Source: Anatilimnocola aggregata (GTDB lineage: Bacteria; Planctomycetota; Planctomycetia; Pirellulales; Pirellulaceae). Taken from it: 64,000 nt of DNA. Made by a program: the position numbers and the translations under genes. Below, piece by piece: positions 53,125-61,731 of this stretch (positions are counted from its first letter, which is position 1; the number at the start of each line of letters is the position of its first letter). The stretch lies in NCBI RefSeq assembly GCF_007747655.1, contig NZ_CP036274.1, positions 1,736,001 through 1,800,000 of the forward strand, read 5' to 3'. The notes under the pieces are model-generated. The model made no database searches, was not told the origin of the DNA, and saw only the letters and a list, made by a program, of their open reading frames with translations.

Positions 53125-54867
53125 ATGAAGCGCAACGATCAGGTAAGCGGCAAGCGCAATTCAATGGCGGACCTGCGCGATCAGGGGGAAAAGCGTTTGG
53201 TTGGCCAACCGGCCAAATCAATCGACGCCTTGAACGAAGTCGACGTGCGGGCGCTCGTCCACGAACTGCAAGTTCATCAGATCGAACTGGAAATGCAGAA
53301 CGAGGAGTTGGTGCAGGCGCAACTGGTCGCTGACGAAGCGTCGCGCCGCTACGCTGACCTTTTCGATTTCGCCCCCACGGCCTATTTTCTCTGGGACCAG
53401 CGGGGCACAATCCATGAACTAAATTTCGCGGGTGCATCCTTGTTACGGCTGGAACGGAGTGCGGCCATTGGACTGCGCTTCGGTCAGTTTGTCTGCTTGC
53501 GGAATCGTGCAGCCTTTACCAACTTCTGCCGTCATGCGATCGATGCCGAACTGAAGCAGACGTGCAACGTCGGTTTGCTGCTGGGAGAAGAAGTGTTGAT
53601 TGAGGGTCTGGCCGCGCACCCCGCGCACGGATCGGGTCCCTCATTCAGTGGCGATAATTCTGCGTCCGCGCGGCTCTGCCGCGCAACGGTAATCGATCTC
53701 AGCGAGCGGCGGGCTGCGGAAGAAACGCTCCGAGAAAGCGAGGCTCGTCACCGCCTACTTGTCGATCATTCTTCGGATTTAATCAGTCGCTTCGCGCTGA
53801 ATGGGCAGTGGCTCTACTTGTCGCCTTCCTGTCATGCGCTCTTAGGGTATGCGGCCCAAGAGTTGGTCGGTCAGTATCCATTCACCTATATTCATCGCGA
53901 CGATCACGGGCGTTGCCAGTTGTTCTTCGCCGAAATGATCCGCACCGGACAGTTGCAGACTGCCACGTTCCGCATGCGCCGGGCCGATGGACGATACATC
54001 TGGTTCGAAACTCACGGGCGAGTAGTGAAAGAACGTGCCGCCGAACCAGAAATGGTCTGCACGGCGCGCGATGTTACCCAGCGTCTTGAGGCCAGTCGTA
54101 AGCTTCGCCAGCGTGAGGCAGAACTAGCTCAGTCCGAACGGCTCAATACCATGGGCCAAATGACCGCGGAGTTGGCTCACGAATTGAATCAACCATTGTG
54201 CGCCATCGCAAATTTTGCAGACGCCTCGCTGCACCGGATGAAAAATGGTGCGATCGCCGGTGCCGAGGAGGCCGACGTACGCGTCTGGGTGTCGCACATT
54301 TCGCAGCAGGCGCATCGCGCGGGGAATGTAATCAAACGATTGATGCAGTTTGTCCGCACCGGCGAACTGGAGCGTCAGCGACTTTGCCTGAACGACCTGA
54401 TCCGTGGTGTTGAAGTGCTGCTGGAGTTTGGCGTGCGCAGTAAAGGAACACATGTCGAGTATCAATTGGCTCCGCAACTCCCCCCGGTGCTCGCCGACCG
54501 GTTGCTGATCGAACAAGTCGTGCTAAATCTGGTCCGCAATGCGGCTGAAGCGATGGAAGAAACGCCCAGCGAGCAGCGGCGCTTGATCGTGCGCACCTTT
54601 CACGAAGCGAGTTACGTTGGCGTCGCGATTCAAGACTCCGGTCGCGGTCTGCCGCCGGAGACGAGCCACCTGCTGTTCGAACCCTATTTCACCACCAAGC
54701 CAGCAGGTAGCGGCTTGGGTCTGGTGATCAGTCGAAACACCACCACCGCGCACGAGGGAAGGATTTGGGGAGAGAACAACCCGGACTGCGGAGCTACGTT
54801 TCAGTTCCTGTTGCCGGTCGCTCCCGTGTTTTCACTAGGTCCGAACCAGGTCAGGCACGTCGCCTGA
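53125..54867 (+). CDS. PAS-domain sensor histidine kinase
   Basis: A 580-residue soluble histidine kinase. Residues about 35-70 form a helical/coil region, then two PAS domains (about 73-190 and 210-325; second with Y-L-S-P-S-C-H-A-L-L-G-Y). The H-box is E-L-A-H-E-L-N-Q-P with the phospho-histidine near 352; the N-box is L-N-L-V-R-N-A-A-E-A-M and the G-boxes are D-S-G-R-G-L-P and G-S-G-L-G-L-V-I. It resembles the FixL-type kinase group. No membrane segments. No receiver gene follows in the window. Confidence 0.9.
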   Translation: MKRNDQVSGKRNSMADLRDQGEKRLVGQPAKSIDALNEVDVRALVHELQVHQIELEMQNEELVQAQLVADEASRRYADLFDFAPTAYFLWDQRGTIHELNFAGASLLRLERSAAIGLRFGQFVCLRNRAAFTNFCRHAIDAELKQTCNVGLLLGEEVLIEGLAAHPAHGSGPSFSGDNSASARLCRATVIDLSERRAAEETLRESEARHRLLVDHSSDLISRFALNGQWLYLSPSCHALLGYAAQELVGQYPFTYIHRDDHGRCQLFFAEMIRTGQLQTATFRMRRADGRYIWFETHGRVVKERAAEPEMVCTARDVTQRLEASRKLRQREAELAQSERLNTMGQMTAELAHELNQPLCAIANFADASLHRMKNGAIAGAEEADVRVWVSHISQQAHRAGNVIKRLMQFVRTGELERQRLCLNDLIRGVEVLLEFGVRSKGTHVEYQLAPQLPPVLADRLLIEQVVLNLVRNAAEAMEETPSEQRRLIVRTFHEASYVGVAIQDSGRGLPPETSHLLFEPYFTTKPAGSGLGLVISRNTTTAHEGRIWGENNPDCGATFQFLLPVAPVFSLGPNQVRHVA

Positions 54868-54877
54868 CATGATTCGT

Positions 54878-55378
54878 TTATGCGTACTTCACCGTGAACA
54901 CGACCGCTTCCAGGTTCTCCGCGGCGGCGTCGAAGAAGACACGCATCTTCTGCACGGCCAGCCAGAGTTCTGCGAATTCTTTATCGCCACGCGGTTTGGT
55001 GTACGAAGCAGGGAGCGCATCGAATTTCGCGCGGACTTCAATCTGTTTTAGTCCATTCAGCGCTTCGGAAACGAAGCCCACCATGTCGGGGCGAATCAAG
55101 ATCGAGCTGAAGTCGCTGCCGTGATGGAGTTGGCGTCCACCGAGGACGATGTGGCTTTCGGGAAAGTCGCCGCCGCTGGGGTCGAGTTCGCCATCGGTCA
55201 TGATGCGATGCAGCGGATCCCACACGCTGCCGATATCGAGAACCCGATCGCTCTTCTTCATTTCGGGAGCCGTTTTCAACTCGTCCATGAAGGCCGCCAG
55301 TTCGGCGTCCTCCTTCATACCGAACAATCGCTTCGCATGTTCGCGAGCCAGCGCGAGGTAGTAGCCTCGTCCTAACAC
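54878..55378 (-). CDS. DUF1877 family protein
   Basis: A 166-residue protein with the DUF1877/YfbM-type pattern: G-R-G-Y-Y-L-A-L near the start, D-I-G-S-V-W-D-P-L-H-R-I-M-T-D-G, then V-L-G-G-R-Q-L and a C-terminal helix pair with R-A-K-F-D. GTG 55378 aligns with the family start (M-L-G-R-G-Y-Y); TTG 55408 is an alternative. No function is known. It is 80 nt downstream of ispD on the same strand. Confidence 0.8.
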   Translation of the reverse strand: MLGRGYYLALAREHAKRLFGMKEDAELAAFMDELKTAPEMKKSDRVLDIGSVWDPLHRIMTDGELDPSGGDFPESHIVLGGRQLHHGSDFSSILIRPDMVGFVSEALNGLKQIEVRAKFDALPASYTKPRGDKEFAELWLAVQKMRVFFDAAAENLEAVVFTVKYA

Positions 55379-55458
55379 GGCAGCACCTGTAAGTAAGAGC
55401 GGAAACAAACGGGGTGAATAAACTTGGGAGGGTCAGCAGTTCGGAGCACGCACATGGT

Positions 55459-56199
55459 TCACCGCCAAAGATGATCGTCGGCGAACGGATGCGGGGCACT
55501 CAGCAGCGTAGGCTTGGGGAGGACTTTCAAAATGGCGGCTGCCAGGCGAAGGTCGTCTTTCGACGTGATTTTTAAATTCATGGCAGAGCACGGCACCACG
55601 GTCACCGGGTGCGGCAACCGCTCGACCAGTTGAGCGTCGTCGGTCGCCAGTTCAGTGCCGCGCCGCGCGTAAGCGTCGAGCAACAATTGCCGACGAAAAA
55701 CTTGCGGCGTCTGCGCTTCCCACAACGTTTCGCGGGGGACCGTCTCGCGAATGATTTTGTCGTTACCGACTCGCTTAAGAGTGGCAGTCACCGGCGCGGC
55801 CAACAGCGCGGCACCTGTTTGTTCGGCAGCGGCAAAGACGCGGTCGATCCACTCTTCGGCCACACAAGGACGAGCTGCATCATGCACGGCGACAAAGTCG
55901 ATGTCGTCGCGAACTCGCGAAAGGGCAGCTTGGACAGAATCGCTGCGCTCTGTACCACCGACCACAACTTCGATTCCCATCATCGCGGCATTGCCGCCAA
56001 ACTTTTCGTCGAAGTCGTCCTTATCTTCGGGCGAGATCACAATCAGCAGTTGCTTGACCTCGGGGCGATTCGAAAACTTCTCCGCGGCATGCATCCAGAC
56101 TGGACGATTCTCCAGCGGAGCGAACGGCTTCTTATAGAATGCGTCACCAAACCGGCTGCTTTTGCCGGCCGCAGGTAAGATGACAGCGAACGTAGCCAC
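55459..56199 (-). CDS. ispD: 2-C-methyl-D-erythritol 4-phosphate cytidylyltransferase
   Basis: A 246-residue IspD, which makes CDP-methylerythritol from CTP and MEP in the non-mevalonate isoprenoid pathway. CTP-binding loop F-A-V-I-L-P-A-A-G-K-S-S-R-F-G; later H-D-A-A-R-P-C-V, P-V-T-A-T-L-K-R and E-A-Q-T-P-Q-V-F. The GTG at 56199 is preferred since the family starts a few residues before the loop; an upstream frame to 56367 adds unrelated residues. It is separate from ispF. Confidence 0.92.
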   Translation of the reverse strand: MATFAVILPAAGKSSRFGDAFYKKPFAPLENRPVWMHAAEKFSNRPEVKQLLIVISPEDKDDFDEKFGGNAAMMGIEVVVGGTERSDSVQAALSRVRDDIDFVAVHDAARPCVAEEWIDRVFAAAEQTGAALLAAPVTATLKRVGNDKIIRETVPRETLWEAQTPQVFRRQLLLDAYARRGTELATDDAQLVERLPHPVTVVPCSAMNLKITSKDDLRLAAAILKVLPKPTLLSAPHPFADDHLWR

Positions 56200-56430
56200 A
56201 AATGCGAATCCGACGGATCGCCAATCCGAGTAAAGGTAAAAGGGAAGCGACGGGCGCATTTTTGTTCGTTTTCTGCGGTGCGTCAAGCTTGATCCCTCGG
56301 TTTCGGCAATCCCGCGGTAAGTGGCCCTCGTCTGCTGGCCCAACAGCGGTGTGTGAAGGATTGCCAAAACGAGCCACTATTTTTACTCACAGGAACCGTT
56401 TGCTTCCCGTCACCCGACGTTTTGCCCCCT

Positions 56431-56439
56431 TGTTACAAT
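56431..56439 (+). promoter_or_regulatory. Candidate extended -10 promoter for lutABC
   Basis: TGTTACAAT at 56431-56439 has the TG-n-TAnnnT form of an extended -10 box, 41 nt before the lutA start. No clear -35 is present at the right distance. Low confidence; planctomycete promoters are poorly defined. Confidence 0.3.
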
Positions 56440-56480
56440 AGAACGACTAACTTCGCCTATGCTCCCCGCGTTTTCCTTCC

Positions 56481-57227
56481 ATGCCCACCATCGGCCTGTT
56501 CATTCCCTGTTACGTCGACCAGCTGTTTCCCAAAGTGGGTCTGGCCACGCTCGATTTGCTGGAGAGCCTAGGGCAAACCGTTGAGTTTCCCGCGGCGCAA
56601 ACGTGCTGTGGCCAGCCGATGGCAAACACGGGTTGCGTGAACGATGCCCGCCCGTTGGCCAGGCGATTCTTGGAAATCTTTCAGCCCTACGATTATGTGG
56701 TGGCGCCGTCTGGCAGCTGTGTCGCTATGGTCCGGCATCATTACGAAGAACTGTTGCACGGCGAACCGGGCTTCGAAGAACTAAAGGCCAAGACCTTCGA
56801 GCTGTGCGAGTTTCTGACCGACGTGCTGAAGATCGAGAAGTTGCCGGGGCGATTTCCACATCGCGTGGGGCTGCATCAAAGTTGTCACGGCCTGCGCGAG
56901 TTGCGACTCGGCAGCTGCAGCGAAGTAATGGGCCCGCAATTCAGCAAAGTGAAGCAAGTCTTGCAAATGATCGAAGGAATCGAGTTCGTTCCTTTGACTC
57001 GCCCCGACGAATGCTGCGGCTTCGGCGGCACTTTCGCCGTGAGCGAGGAGGCTGTGTCTTGCCTGATGGGCGAAGACCGCGTGGCCGATCATGAGCAGGC
57101 CGGTGCAGAAGTTCTCACCGCCAACGACATGTCGTGCTTAATGCATCTTGACGGTATTATTCGCCGTCAGAAGAAGCCGATTCGTGTGCTGCACGTCGCC
57201 GAGATTCTGTCGGGGAGTGCCACATGA
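56481..57227 (+). CDS. lutA: L-lactate utilisation iron-sulfur protein LutA
   Basis: A 248-residue protein of the LutA/YkgE (CCG-domain) family, one of three parts of an L-lactate-oxidising iron-sulfur complex. Two CCG domains: T-C-C-G-Q-P near residue 42 and E-C-C-G-F-G-G near 178, with further cysteine-containing segments S-G-S-C-V and H-Q-S-C-H-G. ATG 56481. Stop overlaps the lutB start by 4 nt (ATGA). Confidence 0.92.
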   Translation: MPTIGLFIPCYVDQLFPKVGLATLDLLESLGQTVEFPAAQTCCGQPMANTGCVNDARPLARRFLEIFQPYDYVVAPSGSCVAMVRHHYEELLHGEPGFEELKAKTFELCEFLTDVLKIEKLPGRFPHRVGLHQSCHGLRELRLGSCSEVMGPQFSKVKQVLQMIEGIEFVPLTRPDECCGFGGTFAVSEEAVSCLMGEDRVADHEQAGAEVLTANDMSCLMHLDGIIRRQKKPIRVLHVAEILSGSAT

Positions 57228-58639
57228 GCCCTTCGCATTCCACGCTGGCCGATGGCTTTATCAAAGACAAAGAACGGGCCCGCTGGCACGATCAGACCCT
57301 GTGGTTTGTCCGCCACAAGCGCGACCTGGCTGCAAAGTCCCTGCCAGAATGGGAAGATCTGCGGGTTGCTGCCTCGGCGATCAAAATGCATACGCAGCAG
57401 CAACTGGCCGACTATCTCGAACTGTTTGAGCGACAAGCGACCAAACTCGGCGCGAAAGTACATTGGGCTGCCGATGCCGCCGAACACAACCGCATTGTGC
57501 TCGAGATTCTGCAGAGCCACGGCGTCACACGGCTGGTGAAGAGCAAATCGATGCTCACCGAAGAGTGCCACCTCAATCCGCACCTAGAAAAACACGGCAT
57601 CGAAGTCATCGACAGCGACTTGGGCGAACGGATTGTACAGATGCAGGGCATGCCGCCGAGCCATATCGTGCTGCCGGCCATTCACCTGAAAAAGCAGGAT
57701 ATCGGCGAGTTGTTTCATCGCGAGTTGCATACCGAAGCCGGCGCATCTGACCCCAAGTACCTGGCAGAAGCAGCCCGGCAACATTTGCGCGATAAGTTCA
57801 TGCGGGCCCAGGCTGGGCTGACTGGCGTGAACTTTGGCATTGCCGAAACCGGCGGCATTGTCATCTGCACGAACGAAGGCAACGCGGACCTGGGCGTCTC
57901 ACTCCCCAAGTTGCACATCGCCTGCATGGGAATCGAAAAGTTGATTCCGCGTGCGAAGGATCTTGGTGTCTTCCTGCGGTTGCTCGCGCGCTCGGCCACA
58001 GGCCAGCCGATAACAACTTATTCCTCGCACTTTCATGGCCCGCGCGCTGGTGGGGAGTTGCACATCGTGCTGGTCGATAACGGCCGCTCGCAAATTCGCG
58101 CCTCAAGTGATTATCGCCGTTCGCTCAATTGCATTCGCTGCGGAGCATGCATGAATACCTGCCCGGTCTATCGTCGCAGCGGTGGCTATAGCTACAACAG
58201 CACCGTTCCCGGCCCGATCGGTTCGATCTTGTCCCCCGCGATGGACAGCGCCAAGCACTACAGCTTGCCGTTTGCTTGCAGTCTGTGCGGTTCGTGTACC
58301 GACGTCTGCCCGGTGAAAATCGACTTGCATCATCAACTCCTCACTTGGCGCGGCGAGATCGGCAAGCGAAATCAATTGCCACTCGATAAGAAGTACGGCA
58401 TGAAGCTCGCCCGCCTTGTGCTCGGCACTTCGTGGCTCTATCGCCTCTCGGGTTGGCTCGCGCGGAAGATTGTCCCGCGGCTGCCACGGTGGATGATCTA
58501 TAACCGACTCAATCCGTGGGGAAAGCAGCGCGAATTGCCAATGTTCCCGGCGCAAAGTTTTCGTGAACAACTCAAAGATCGCCAGCAGCACAAGCCACAA
58601 CCCAAGTCCCAGACGAGTAGCAGTCATGGCCAGTCGTGA
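57224..58639 (+). CDS. lutB: L-lactate utilisation iron-sulfur protein LutB
   Basis: A 471-residue protein of the LutB/YkgF family. The N-terminal part is the LUD-type domain (K-S-K-S-M-L-T-E-E); near residues 304-315 a cluster C-I-R-C-G-A-C-M-N-T-C-P is followed near 350 by C-S-L-C-G-S-C-T-D-V-C-P, two 4Fe-4S sites. Overlaps lutA by 4 nt and lutC by 14 nt, so all three are co-translated. Acts in lactate oxidation at the membrane face. Confidence 0.93.
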   Translation: MSPSHSTLADGFIKDKERARWHDQTLWFVRHKRDLAAKSLPEWEDLRVAASAIKMHTQQQLADYLELFERQATKLGAKVHWAADAAEHNRIVLEILQSHGVTRLVKSKSMLTEECHLNPHLEKHGIEVIDSDLGERIVQMQGMPPSHIVLPAIHLKKQDIGELFHRELHTEAGASDPKYLAEAARQHLRDKFMRAQAGLTGVNFGIAETGGIVICTNEGNADLGVSLPKLHIACMGIEKLIPRAKDLGVFLRLLARSATGQPITTYSSHFHGPRAGGELHIVLVDNGRSQIRASSDYRRSLNCIRCGACMNTCPVYRRSGGYSYNSTVPGPIGSILSPAMDSAKHYSLPFACSLCGSCTDVCPVKIDLHHQLLTWRGEIGKRNQLPLDKKYGMKLARLVLGTSWLYRLSGWLARKIVPRLPRWMIYNRLNPWGKQRELPMFPAQSFREQLKDRQQHKPQPKSQTSSSHGQS

Positions 58640-59222
58640 AGATATTCTCGCCCGACTGCGAGCCGATACGCTTCCCGCGCAGGACCTGCCCGATTTGGCC
58701 GGCCCGTGGATTCAATACGATAACGTGGCCGAGCAGTTCGCCAAGTCTCTGACCGGTATCGGCGGCAGCTGTCATTTTGTCGACTCGCTCGCCGCGGCGC
58801 GCGAACACTTATCGCAGCTGCCTGTCTTTCAAATCGCTAAGCAAGTTGCGTCACTGGTGCCGGAGATTACCATTGGCAACGTCGATGAGCAGGCCTGCGA
58901 CGATCCGCATCAGCTTGAAACGATCGACTTCGCCGTTGTTCGCGGCGAGTTTGGAGTCGCCGAGAACGGTGCCATTTGGCTGTGGGACACCGCGCTCCGC
59001 AATCGCGCGCTGCTGTTTATCACCCAGCACCTGGTCCTGGTGATTCCTGCCGAGCAAATCGTCGCGACCATGCACGCCGCGTACGAGCGACTGACATTCG
59101 ACGGCTCGCCGCGGTTCGGCACGTTCATTGCCGGCCCGTCGAAGACTGCCGACATCGAGCAATCCCTGGTCATCGGTGCCCACGGTCCGCGGTCCCTCAC
59201 GGTATATTGTGTGCAGTCGTAA
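58626..59222 (+). CDS. lutC: Lactate utilisation protein LutC (LUD domain)
   Basis: A 198-residue LUD-domain protein, third partner of LutABC. Segments: F-A-V-V-R-G-E-F-G-V-A-E-N-G-A-I-W-L-W and C-terminal F-I-A-G-P-S-K-T-A-D-I-E-Q-S-L-V-I-G-A-H-G-P. ATG 58626 lies inside the last codons of lutB. A hairpin follows 24 nt after the stop. Small enough to be typical of the family. Confidence 0.9.
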   Translation: MASREDILARLRADTLPAQDLPDLAGPWIQYDNVAEQFAKSLTGIGGSCHFVDSLAAAREHLSQLPVFQIAKQVASLVPEITIGNVDEQACDDPHQLETIDFAVVRGEFGVAENGAIWLWDTALRNRALLFITQHLVLVIPAEQIVATMHAAYERLTFDGSPRFGTFIAGPSKTADIEQSLVIGAHGPRSLTVYCVQS

Positions 59223-59246
59223 ATCTTATCCGTTGTAGATCATTCG

Positions 59247-59267
59247 CCCCCGCCCCTGCGGCGGGGG
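59247..59267 (+). terminator. GC-rich hairpin after lutC
   Basis: CCCCCGCC (59247-59254) and GGCGGGGG (59260-59267) form an 8-bp stem with a 5-nt loop, followed by TTTAG. A terminator-like hairpin for lutABC. The right arm can also pair further downstream (see the inverted repeat at 59263-59336). Confidence 0.55.
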
Positions 59268-59336
59268 TTTAGAGGCTTTTGCGCGATAGTTAGCGTATGG
59301 CTACTGCATCGTTAGCGCAAAAGCCAATGAACCCCC
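59263..59336. repeat. Long inverted repeat upstream of smpB
   Basis: The left arm GGGGGTTTAGAGGCTTTTGC (starting at 59263) and the right arm GCGCAAAAGCCAATGAACCC (starting at 59315) are complementary over about 22 bases with few mismatches (perfect core GGCTTTTGCGC / GCGCAAAAGCC). It ends 45 nt before the smpB start and shares GGGGG with the upstream hairpin, so the two folds exclude each other. Confidence 0.6.
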
Positions 59337-59380
59337 GAGGCAGGCCCGGCGGCGTTTAATTCCAAATAGCTAGTTGCATC

Positions 59381-59929
59381 ATGGGCAAAGGCCAAACCAA
59401 ACCGACGAAACCACCGCCGAACAAAGCTGCTGCCAATAAGCAGACCGGCAAGAAGGCCGTTGCGCCCAAAGAGCCCGAAGGGAAAATGGTTTCGGACAAT
59501 CGCAAGGCTCGGTTTCGCTTTGAAATTGTCGATGCACTCGAATGTGGCATCCAACTCCTGGGGAGTGAAGTCAAAAGCCTGCGGGATGGGAAACTCTCGC
59601 TAGACGAAGCGTATGCCCGCGTGAAGGATGGCGACGTTTGGATGGTCGGGGCCGACATTGCCGAGTACAAGCAGGCCACCATTTGGAACCACGCTCCCAA
59701 ACGGCCTCGCAAACTGCTGATGAAGAAGGTCGAGAAGGAAAAGTTCGCTGGACTGGCCCACGAAAAGGGGCTCACGCTAGTTCCGTTGAAGGTGTACTTC
59801 AACGCTCGCGGCATCGCCAAAGTGCTGCTCGGACTTTGTCGCGGCAAAAAACTGCACGACAAGCGCGAGACCTTGAAAAAGAACGACGCCAAACGCGATA
59901 TCGATCGGGCCATTCGCAAGCGGTCTTAG
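59381..59929 (+). CDS. smpB: SsrA-binding protein SmpB
   Basis: A 182-residue SmpB, which carries tmRNA to stalled ribosomes. The core has D-N-R-K-A-R-F-R-F-E-I-V-D-A-L-E-C-G-I-Q-L (residues about 39-59) and G-S-E-V-K-S-L-R-D-G-K, then W-N-H, the basic tail K-K-L-H-D-K-R-E-T-L-K-K. An extra 35-residue Lys/Pro/Ala-rich N-terminus precedes the family start. The tmRNA gene itself is not in the window. Confidence 0.95.
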   Translation: MGKGQTKPTKPPPNKAAANKQTGKKAVAPKEPEGKMVSDNRKARFRFEIVDALECGIQLLGSEVKSLRDGKLSLDEAYARVKDGDVWMVGADIAEYKQATIWNHAPKRPRKLLMKKVEKEKFAGLAHEKGLTLVPLKVYFNARGIAKVLLGLCRGKKLHDKRETLKKNDAKRDIDRAIRKRS

Positions 59930-59934
59930 ATTTC

Positions 59935-59999
59935 GTGGCATAGGCTTCCAGCCTGTGTCGCCCCGCAGAGATGGATGACAGGCTGGAAGCCTATCCCAC
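59935..59999. repeat. Palindromic intergenic repeat, copy 3
   Basis: The left arm GTGGCATAGGCTTCCAGCCT (from 59935) and right arm GACAGGCTGGAAGCCTATCC, ending in CCAC (to 59999), form a near-perfect stem of about 22 bp with one mismatch. It starts 5 nt after the smpB stop and ends 5 nt before the convergent mocA stop. This copy is the best-preserved of the three in the window. Confidence 0.8.
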
Positions 60000-60004
60000 G
60001 TGTG

Positions 60005-60637
60005 CTACTTGAAACGCTGGTAATCCGCCGGCGTATCGATATCGGCAAACGCTTGAGGACCTTGCGCGAGAAGATCGTCGCAGGGAATCTCGCGGACCGG
60101 GTTGCGAGTAAGGAGTGCTTTTACTCCCTCGTTAGTACCCAGTTGATGGACCTGAGCCGATAGCGGCCAGGGAAATAGCACCGGGTGCCCATGCTTACCA
60201 GCGATGGTAGGAACAAGAATCGAAGTGGAGTGACTGGCGACCGACTCGCAATGGAGTTGCAGTAATCGACCAATGATTGCCACCGATAATCGCGGCATAT
60301 CGGCGGGCGCAATCAGCCAACAATCGTGCTCACCGGGATGAAACTGCCCGTCGAGAAACTGAAGAGCCAGTTGCACCGAGACCTTCATTTCCGAAGGGGG
60401 TGCTTGCGGTTGTAATACGTCAGCCCCACGTTCACGGCAGACTTGCACCAGCGCTTCATCGTTGGGGCGAACTACCACCAGCGGCTTCAATCCGGCAGTT
60501 AACCACGCATCAATGGTGTGCGCGATGAGCGGTTTACTCTGCAACGGCAGAAGCAACTTCGGCTCGCCCATGCGGCGGCTTTCGCCCGCAGCAGGAATGA
60601 TGGCAAAAGCGCGCAGGTGATTCGGTTCCTCGCGCAC
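60005..60637 (-). CDS. mocA: MobA/MocA-like nucleotidyltransferase
   Basis: A 210-residue NTP transferase. The signature F-A-I-I-P-A-A-G-E-S-R-R-M-G-E-P-K-L-L-L-P matches MobA/MocA enzymes that attach CMP or GMP to molybdopterin. GTG start 60637, 3 nt after the xdhC stop. XdhC-linked members are usually the CTP-type MocA, which prepares the cofactor of xanthine-dehydrogenase-type enzymes. Symbol is therefore an inference from the neighbour. Confidence 0.75.
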   Translation of the reverse strand: MREEPNHLRAFAIIPAAGESRRMGEPKLLLPLQSKPLIAHTIDAWLTAGLKPLVVVRPNDEALVQVCRERGADVLQPQAPPSEMKVSVQLALQFLDGQFHPGEHDCWLIAPADMPRLSVAIIGRLLQLHCESVASHSTSILVPTIAGKHGHPVLFPWPLSAQVHQLGTNEGVKALLTRNPVREIPCDDLLAQGPQAFADIDTPADYQRFK

Positions 60638-60640
60638 GAT

Positions 60641-61717
60641 TCACTTCGCCATTTCGACCCGTGCAGGCCGGCCGGGAATAAAACCGTCTCGATTGCGGTG
60701 CGCGACCAGTTCCGCAGCAATGCTCACGGCAATCTCGGGAACCGTTTGCGACCCAATATCAATGCCCAGCGGAGCATGCACGCGCTCCAGCGCCTCGCGC
60801 GTGACACCCTGCTCGAGCAAGTCATCGTAGATGAGGCGGATTTTTCGCCGGCTGCCGATCAATCCAACATACCTCGCGCCGCGATTGACGACGTGAAACA
60901 GAGCCTCTTCATCGTGATTGTGCCCGCGCGTGACGATCAGGCAGTAAGTGTCGTGATCGATGGGGAGCGTCGGCAATACCTGATCGACCGCGCCGGCAAT
61001 TCGCCGGTCGGCATGCGGAAAACGAGCTTCGCTGACGACATCGGCCCGATCATCGACCACCCAAACTTCAAAATCGAGCGGCGTGGCAAGTTCCGCGACC
61101 GCCTGGCCGACGTGACCGCCCCCCACAATAATCAAGCGGCAGCGAGGAAGGACGGGCAAATACGAAATGCCTGCGGAAAGATAAGGCCGCGGACGAATTT
61201 CCAGCGGCTTGAGATCCTGCGCAATCGAGACGGGCAAATCGCTAGTGGGCGAATTTAACGTAGCGAGCAAAGTCCCTTGGCGATCGAGCAGGTAACTGGC
61301 CGGCGCTGGCAGACCCGAGGTACTGTCGTCGTAGACGATCGCTTCAGTTGCTCCTTGGCCTGCATCGATCATTTCGGCCAGGCGCCGAAAGTATGCGCCT
61401 GAGGCAGCTGTGATAGGCTGAATCAGCACCAACATCCGGCCGCCACAAATCAGTCCATCGTCCCAGCCGTAGTCGCTGTCGAGTTGAAACTTGCACAACT
61501 CGGCTCGCTCTTCGGCCAGCAGCGCGATCGCGCGGCGTTTCACTTCCGCCTCGACACAACCGCCGCCCAGCGTACCCGCTTGTGAACCATTGGCAAAAAC
61601 GAGCATCACCGCGCCAGCTTTTTGCGGCGTCGAGCCTCGCGTTTCGACGAGGCGGCAATAGGCGGCAGGCCTCCCCGCAGCAAGAGCGGTCAGGAGTTGA
61701 CGGACGACGTCGCGCAT
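60641..61717 (-). CDS. xdhC: XdhC/CoxI family molybdoenzyme maturation protein
   Basis: A 358-residue protein. N-terminal CoxI-type domain (T-R-G-S-T-P-Q-K-A-G-A and G-T-L-G-G-G-C-V-E-A), then a Rossmann domain with I-I-V-G-G-G-H-V-G-Q-A-V-A, and late T-R-G-H-N-H-D and V-G-L-I-G-S-R-R-K. XdhC binds the Mo cofactor and inserts it, with sulfuration, into xanthine-dehydrogenase-type enzymes. ATG 61717 is preferred over an upstream frame to 61849. No xdhAB is in the window. Confidence 0.88.
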   Translation of the reverse strand: MRDVVRQLLTALAAGRPAAYCRLVETRGSTPQKAGAVMLVFANGSQAGTLGGGCVEAEVKRRAIALLAEERAELCKFQLDSDYGWDDGLICGGRMLVLIQPITAASGAYFRRLAEMIDAGQGATEAIVYDDSTSGLPAPASYLLDRQGTLLATLNSPTSDLPVSIAQDLKPLEIRPRPYLSAGISYLPVLPRCRLIIVGGGHVGQAVAELATPLDFEVWVVDDRADVVSEARFPHADRRIAGAVDQVLPTLPIDHDTYCLIVTRGHNHDEEALFHVVNRGARYVGLIGSRRKIRLIYDDLLEQGVTREALERVHAPLGIDIGSQTVPEIAVSIAAELVAHRNRDGFIPGRPARVEMAK

Positions 61718-61731
61718 AGAATTGAAGGCAC

